From the NCBI GenBank assembly GCA_022360735.1, contig JAKSCF010000395.1:1-9208 (forward strand): DNA of 9,208 bases, in the 5' to 3' direction. A program made the position numbers and the translations under genes. Below, one piece after another: positions 7,283-9,208 of the stretch. Position 1 is the stretch's first letter, and each line of letters opens with the position of its first letter. The notes beneath the pieces were generated by a model. The model was not told the origin of the DNA, made no database searches, and saw only the letters and a list, made by a program, of their open reading frames with translations. This DNA is from Clostridia bacterium (lineage in GTDB: Bacteria; Bacillota_A; Clostridia; Peptostreptococcales; JAAYPU01).

Positions 7283-8755
7283 TTATCCAATGACTACTCC
7301 TGCATTGATAAATTCCAATATAACTTTTGAAAATGCACCGAGTAATATCATTGATATGATTAATACAGCAATTGGAACCAGCTTAGTGTTGGTTACTTTT
7401 TTAGATTTATATTCCTTATCCTTTAGATTTTCGATTCCGAAAAACCCATTAATAATAATAGGAAAATAATAAACGGCATTGAGTAAACTGCTTACAAGAA
7501 TAACGAAAATCAGTAGAATTTTATTCAGATTAATACTCTCTATGGATAAATACCATTTACTAATAAATCCAGGAAGTATTGGAATACCAATCATAGATAA
7601 AGCGCCTAAAGTAAATAAAATAAAAGTGATCGGCATTTCATGTCCTAAGCCTCTATATTGATCGATATCTTTCTCACCGGTTTTTTCGATCATCAATCCG
7701 GAGCATAAAAACAGAGCGGATTTGGTCATAGCATGACCCATCATATGAAAAATGGCAACGCTGGCGCCAAAAACACTTCCAAGGCCTATCCCAAAAAAGA
7801 CATATCCCATTTGTGCAATACTGGAGTAAGCAACCAATCTTTTAATATTTTTTTGAAAGATTGCCACCAAAGAACCAAAGAGCATACCGCTGCTACCCAA
7901 TATCAAAATTATGAGTAATATATTAAATTGGCTTACAATCTCAATACCAATAATACGGAATATAAATTTAATGAGAAAATAAGCAAAGGCTTTTAAAACA
8001 ATACCTGATAAAAAAGCACTGGATGCTGTTGGTGCTGAAGCGTGCGCATCCGGAAGCCAAGCATGGAGCGGGAACATAGCGCTTTTAACACCTAAACCGG
8101 CAGTGAATAACGCCAAAACAATTAATAGAGATTTATAATAATGGCTATACCCGCTAATGATTTGCTCATGAATTAAATGTATATTTAAATGGCCTGTATA
8201 AGAATAAAGAAAAGCAATACCCATTAAAATTAAGCCTGAGCCAATGGTGCTCATGATGAGATATTTTAATGCGGCTTTGATATTTTCTTGTTTATCCTTG
8301 ATGAGTACAATACCACAAGAGGTTAACGCGGCGACTTCAATGAAAACATAACCATTAAAGATGTCGTTGGTATAGATGATGCCTAATAAACTACCCGTTA
8401 ATAAACTCAGTAAAGTATAAAAAAGCTTAACACGGCTCTCTTGAATCTCATAGTCAATGGTTAAAGTTGAAAACCAAACGATGCATATGATCACAAAAGA
8501 AAAGCAAGTACTAAGTACTGACTCGATATTGCCGATATAAAATCCTATCCCCCAGATGGTTCCTTGGTATCCTGCACTATAAAAGAAACCCCCGTTTGTT
8601 GCAACGTACCATAAGGTCACCACTGACAAAATGAATGCAACAATTAAGGAAATCAAGGAAAGGGCCTTGGCTTGAGCATTCTTTTTTAAAAGCGGTATTG
8701 AAAATGCCGATAAAAAAAGTAAAAATATCTGTGTTAAAGGTAAATTGGTTGTCAT
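7283..8755 (-). CDS. mrpD: MrpD/NuoM-like antiporter subunit (first copy, next to MrpC)
   Basis: This 490-aa polytopic membrane protein lies directly after the MrpC-like gene, the normal place of mrpD. It has the antiporter-family half-channel residues Glu140 (FIEVAALTSCG), Lys224 (GLGVKSAMFPLHAWLPDAHA), Lys255, His337/His341/Lys345 (HMMGHAMTK) and Lys400 (GFISKWYL). Expected role: one of the ion-conducting subunits of a multi-subunit Na+/H+ antiporter or related pump in the cytoplasmic membrane. Two starts are possible. ATG 8755 is preferred over TTG 8758 because it lies 7 nt after an AAGGGGGAAGG binding site, while the TTG lies only 4 nt away. The ATG shares one base with the TGA stop of the upstream gene (TGATG), a usual sign of coupled translation. 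The symbol is by family and position; it could equally be a NuoM/NuoN-type subunit. Confidence 0.92.
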   Translation of the reverse strand: MTTNLPLTQIFLLFLSAFSIPLLKKNAQAKALSLISLIVAFILSVVTLWYVATNGGFFYSAGYQGTIWGIGFYIGNIESVLSTCFSFVIICIVWFSTLTIDYEIQESRVKLFYTLLSLLTGSLLGIIYTNDIFNGYVFIEVAALTSCGIVLIKDKQENIKAALKYLIMSTIGSGLILMGIAFLYSYTGHLNIHLIHEQIISGYSHYYKSLLIVLALFTAGLGVKSAMFPLHAWLPDAHASAPTASSAFLSGIVLKAFAYFLIKFIFRIIGIEIVSQFNILLIILILGSSGMLFGSLVAIFQKNIKRLVAYSSIAQMGYVFFGIGLGSVFGASVAIFHMMGHAMTKSALFLCSGLMIEKTGEKDIDQYRGLGHEMPITFILFTLGALSMIGIPILPGFISKWYLSIESINLNKILLIFVILVSSLLNAVYYFPIIINGFFGIENLKDKEYKSKKVTNTKLVPIAVLIISMILLGAFSKVILEFINAGVVIG

Positions 8756-9126
8756 CAACTGACCTTCCCCCTTTCAATGCGAATGATTTCTTCCAAATCT
8801 ATGGTTCCATATATTTGATTGATCTTTATAGTCAGGGCTAAAAGAACTGCAGTAATGCTCACTGCTACGACTATACCGGTTAAAATTAAAGCAGAAGGAA
8901 TAGGATTAACATAAGCGTTCACACCTTCAAACTCATCGGTAATGATGGGAGCATTTTTACCTGTAATATAACCCTTGGCAACTAGAAAGAGAAAAACAGA
9001 AGTATCCATGATGTTCATGCCAATAATTTTTTTTATTAAGTTTTTGTTCAACATAAGTGTTGCTAATCCAATACCAAATAATATAATGGATGCGGATTCA
9101 AAATAATGATCCAATAATGAAGCCAT
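8755..9126 (-). CDS. mrpC: MrpC/MnhC-like (NuoK family) antiporter subunit
   Basis: This 123-aa protein has three hydrophobic helices (about 9-26, 36-52 and 77-101), as in MrpC/NuoK. The loop and third helix carry the signature VNPIPSALILTGIVVAVSIT (73-92), matching the family's DPLPQALILTAIVI pattern. In Mrp complexes this small subunit sits beside MrpD in the membrane and is needed for assembly and ion transport. The acidic tail (DLEEIIRIERG) is cytoplasmic by inference. The start is ATG, with AGGAGG (9134-9139) 7 nt upstream. The stop overlaps the next gene's ATG by one base. The mrpC-mrpD order supports the call. Confidence 0.93.
   Translation of the reverse strand: MASLLDHYFESASIILFGIGLATLMLNKNLIKKIIGMNIMDTSVFLFLVAKGYITGKNAPIITDEFEGVNAYVNPIPSALILTGIVVAVSITAVLLALTIKINQIYGTIDLEEIIRIERGKVS
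8763..8773 (-). promoter_or_regulatory. Ribosome binding site of the first MrpD-like gene
   Basis: AAGGGGGAAGG on the minus strand lies inside the 3' end of the MrpC-like gene, 7 nt before ATG 8755. It decides that start over the neighbouring TTG. Confidence 0.6.
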
Positions 9127-9154
9127 ACAATATCCTCCTCATATATGATCTGAG

Positions 9155-9208
9155 TTAGTTATTTTTTTCATCTTGACTGCTACTTTTCAGTGAAAACAGG
9201 TCATATAA
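9155..9208 (-). CDS. C-terminal end of an upstream operon gene (partial)
   Basis: The minus-strand frame from the window edge runs without a stop for 17 codons and ends at TAA (9157-9155), 28 nt before the mrpC-like ATG. The visible tail (LYDLFSLKSSSQDEKNN) begins hydrophobic and ends polar, like the cytoplasmic end of a membrane protein. Gene order in Mrp operons would make it an MrpB-type subunit, but that is inference from position; the sequence is too short to identify. Confidence 0.5.
   Translation of the reverse strand, partial: LYDLFSLKSSSQDEKNN

Noticed and set aside
6153..7918. Several plus-strand frames of about 60-65 codons opposite the MrpD-like genes
   Set aside because: They are antisense shadows of well-supported membrane-protein genes, with low-complexity composition and no protein-family features.
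8577..8841. Short frames on both strands across the mrpC-mrpD junction
   Set aside because: They overlap two strongly supported genes in other frames and have no motif of their own.

Overview
The window is AT-rich and reads like a low-GC Bacillota chromosome, most likely an anaerobic clostridium. The grounds are base composition, strong AGGAGG-type ribosome binding sites, frequent GTG starts, a GGDEF plus HD-GYP sensor and an Mrp-type antiporter operon. I cannot name a species.

Layout. Positions 1-1557 (+) hold the 3' part of a membrane-anchored cyclic-di-GMP sensor (membrane helix, PAS, GGDEF, HD-GYP) whose N-terminus lies before the window. Its last codons and stop codon lie inside a perfect 14-bp terminator hairpin (1540-1572). 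Five bases after that hairpin begins a complete group II intron (1578-3498, +). It has a GTGCG 5' end, about 526 nt of 5' ribozyme RNA, an intact reverse transcriptase/maturase ORF (2104-3399), a foldable domain V with an AGC triad, and a domain VI with a bulged A. Directly after the intron is a second terminator (3500-3528) that works on the minus strand. The intron therefore sits between two convergent terminators. From 3529 to 3664 there is no gene, only a short imperfect direct repeat and a weak hairpin.

The rest (3665-9208, minus strand, read right to left) is the distal part of an operon of ion-translocating membrane subunits. The order is the C-terminus of an unidentified upstream gene, an MrpC/NuoK-like subunit, two MrpD/NuoM-like antiporter subunits, and a larger NuoL-like antiporter subunit with a C-terminal extension and final membrane helix. 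Gaps are at most about 30 nt and one pair overlaps, so the genes are probably cotranscribed. All three large subunits keep the Glu and Lys/His residues of the proton/cation half-channels. The genes probably form a multi-subunit Na+/H+ (Mrp-type) antiporter or the membrane arm of a redox-driven pump. No electron-input subunit is visible, and the upstream part of the operon is missing.

I see no clearly new system. The points most worth checking are the intron's position beside a terminator despite non-IIC-like features, and the unusual set of three consecutive antiporter-type subunits.
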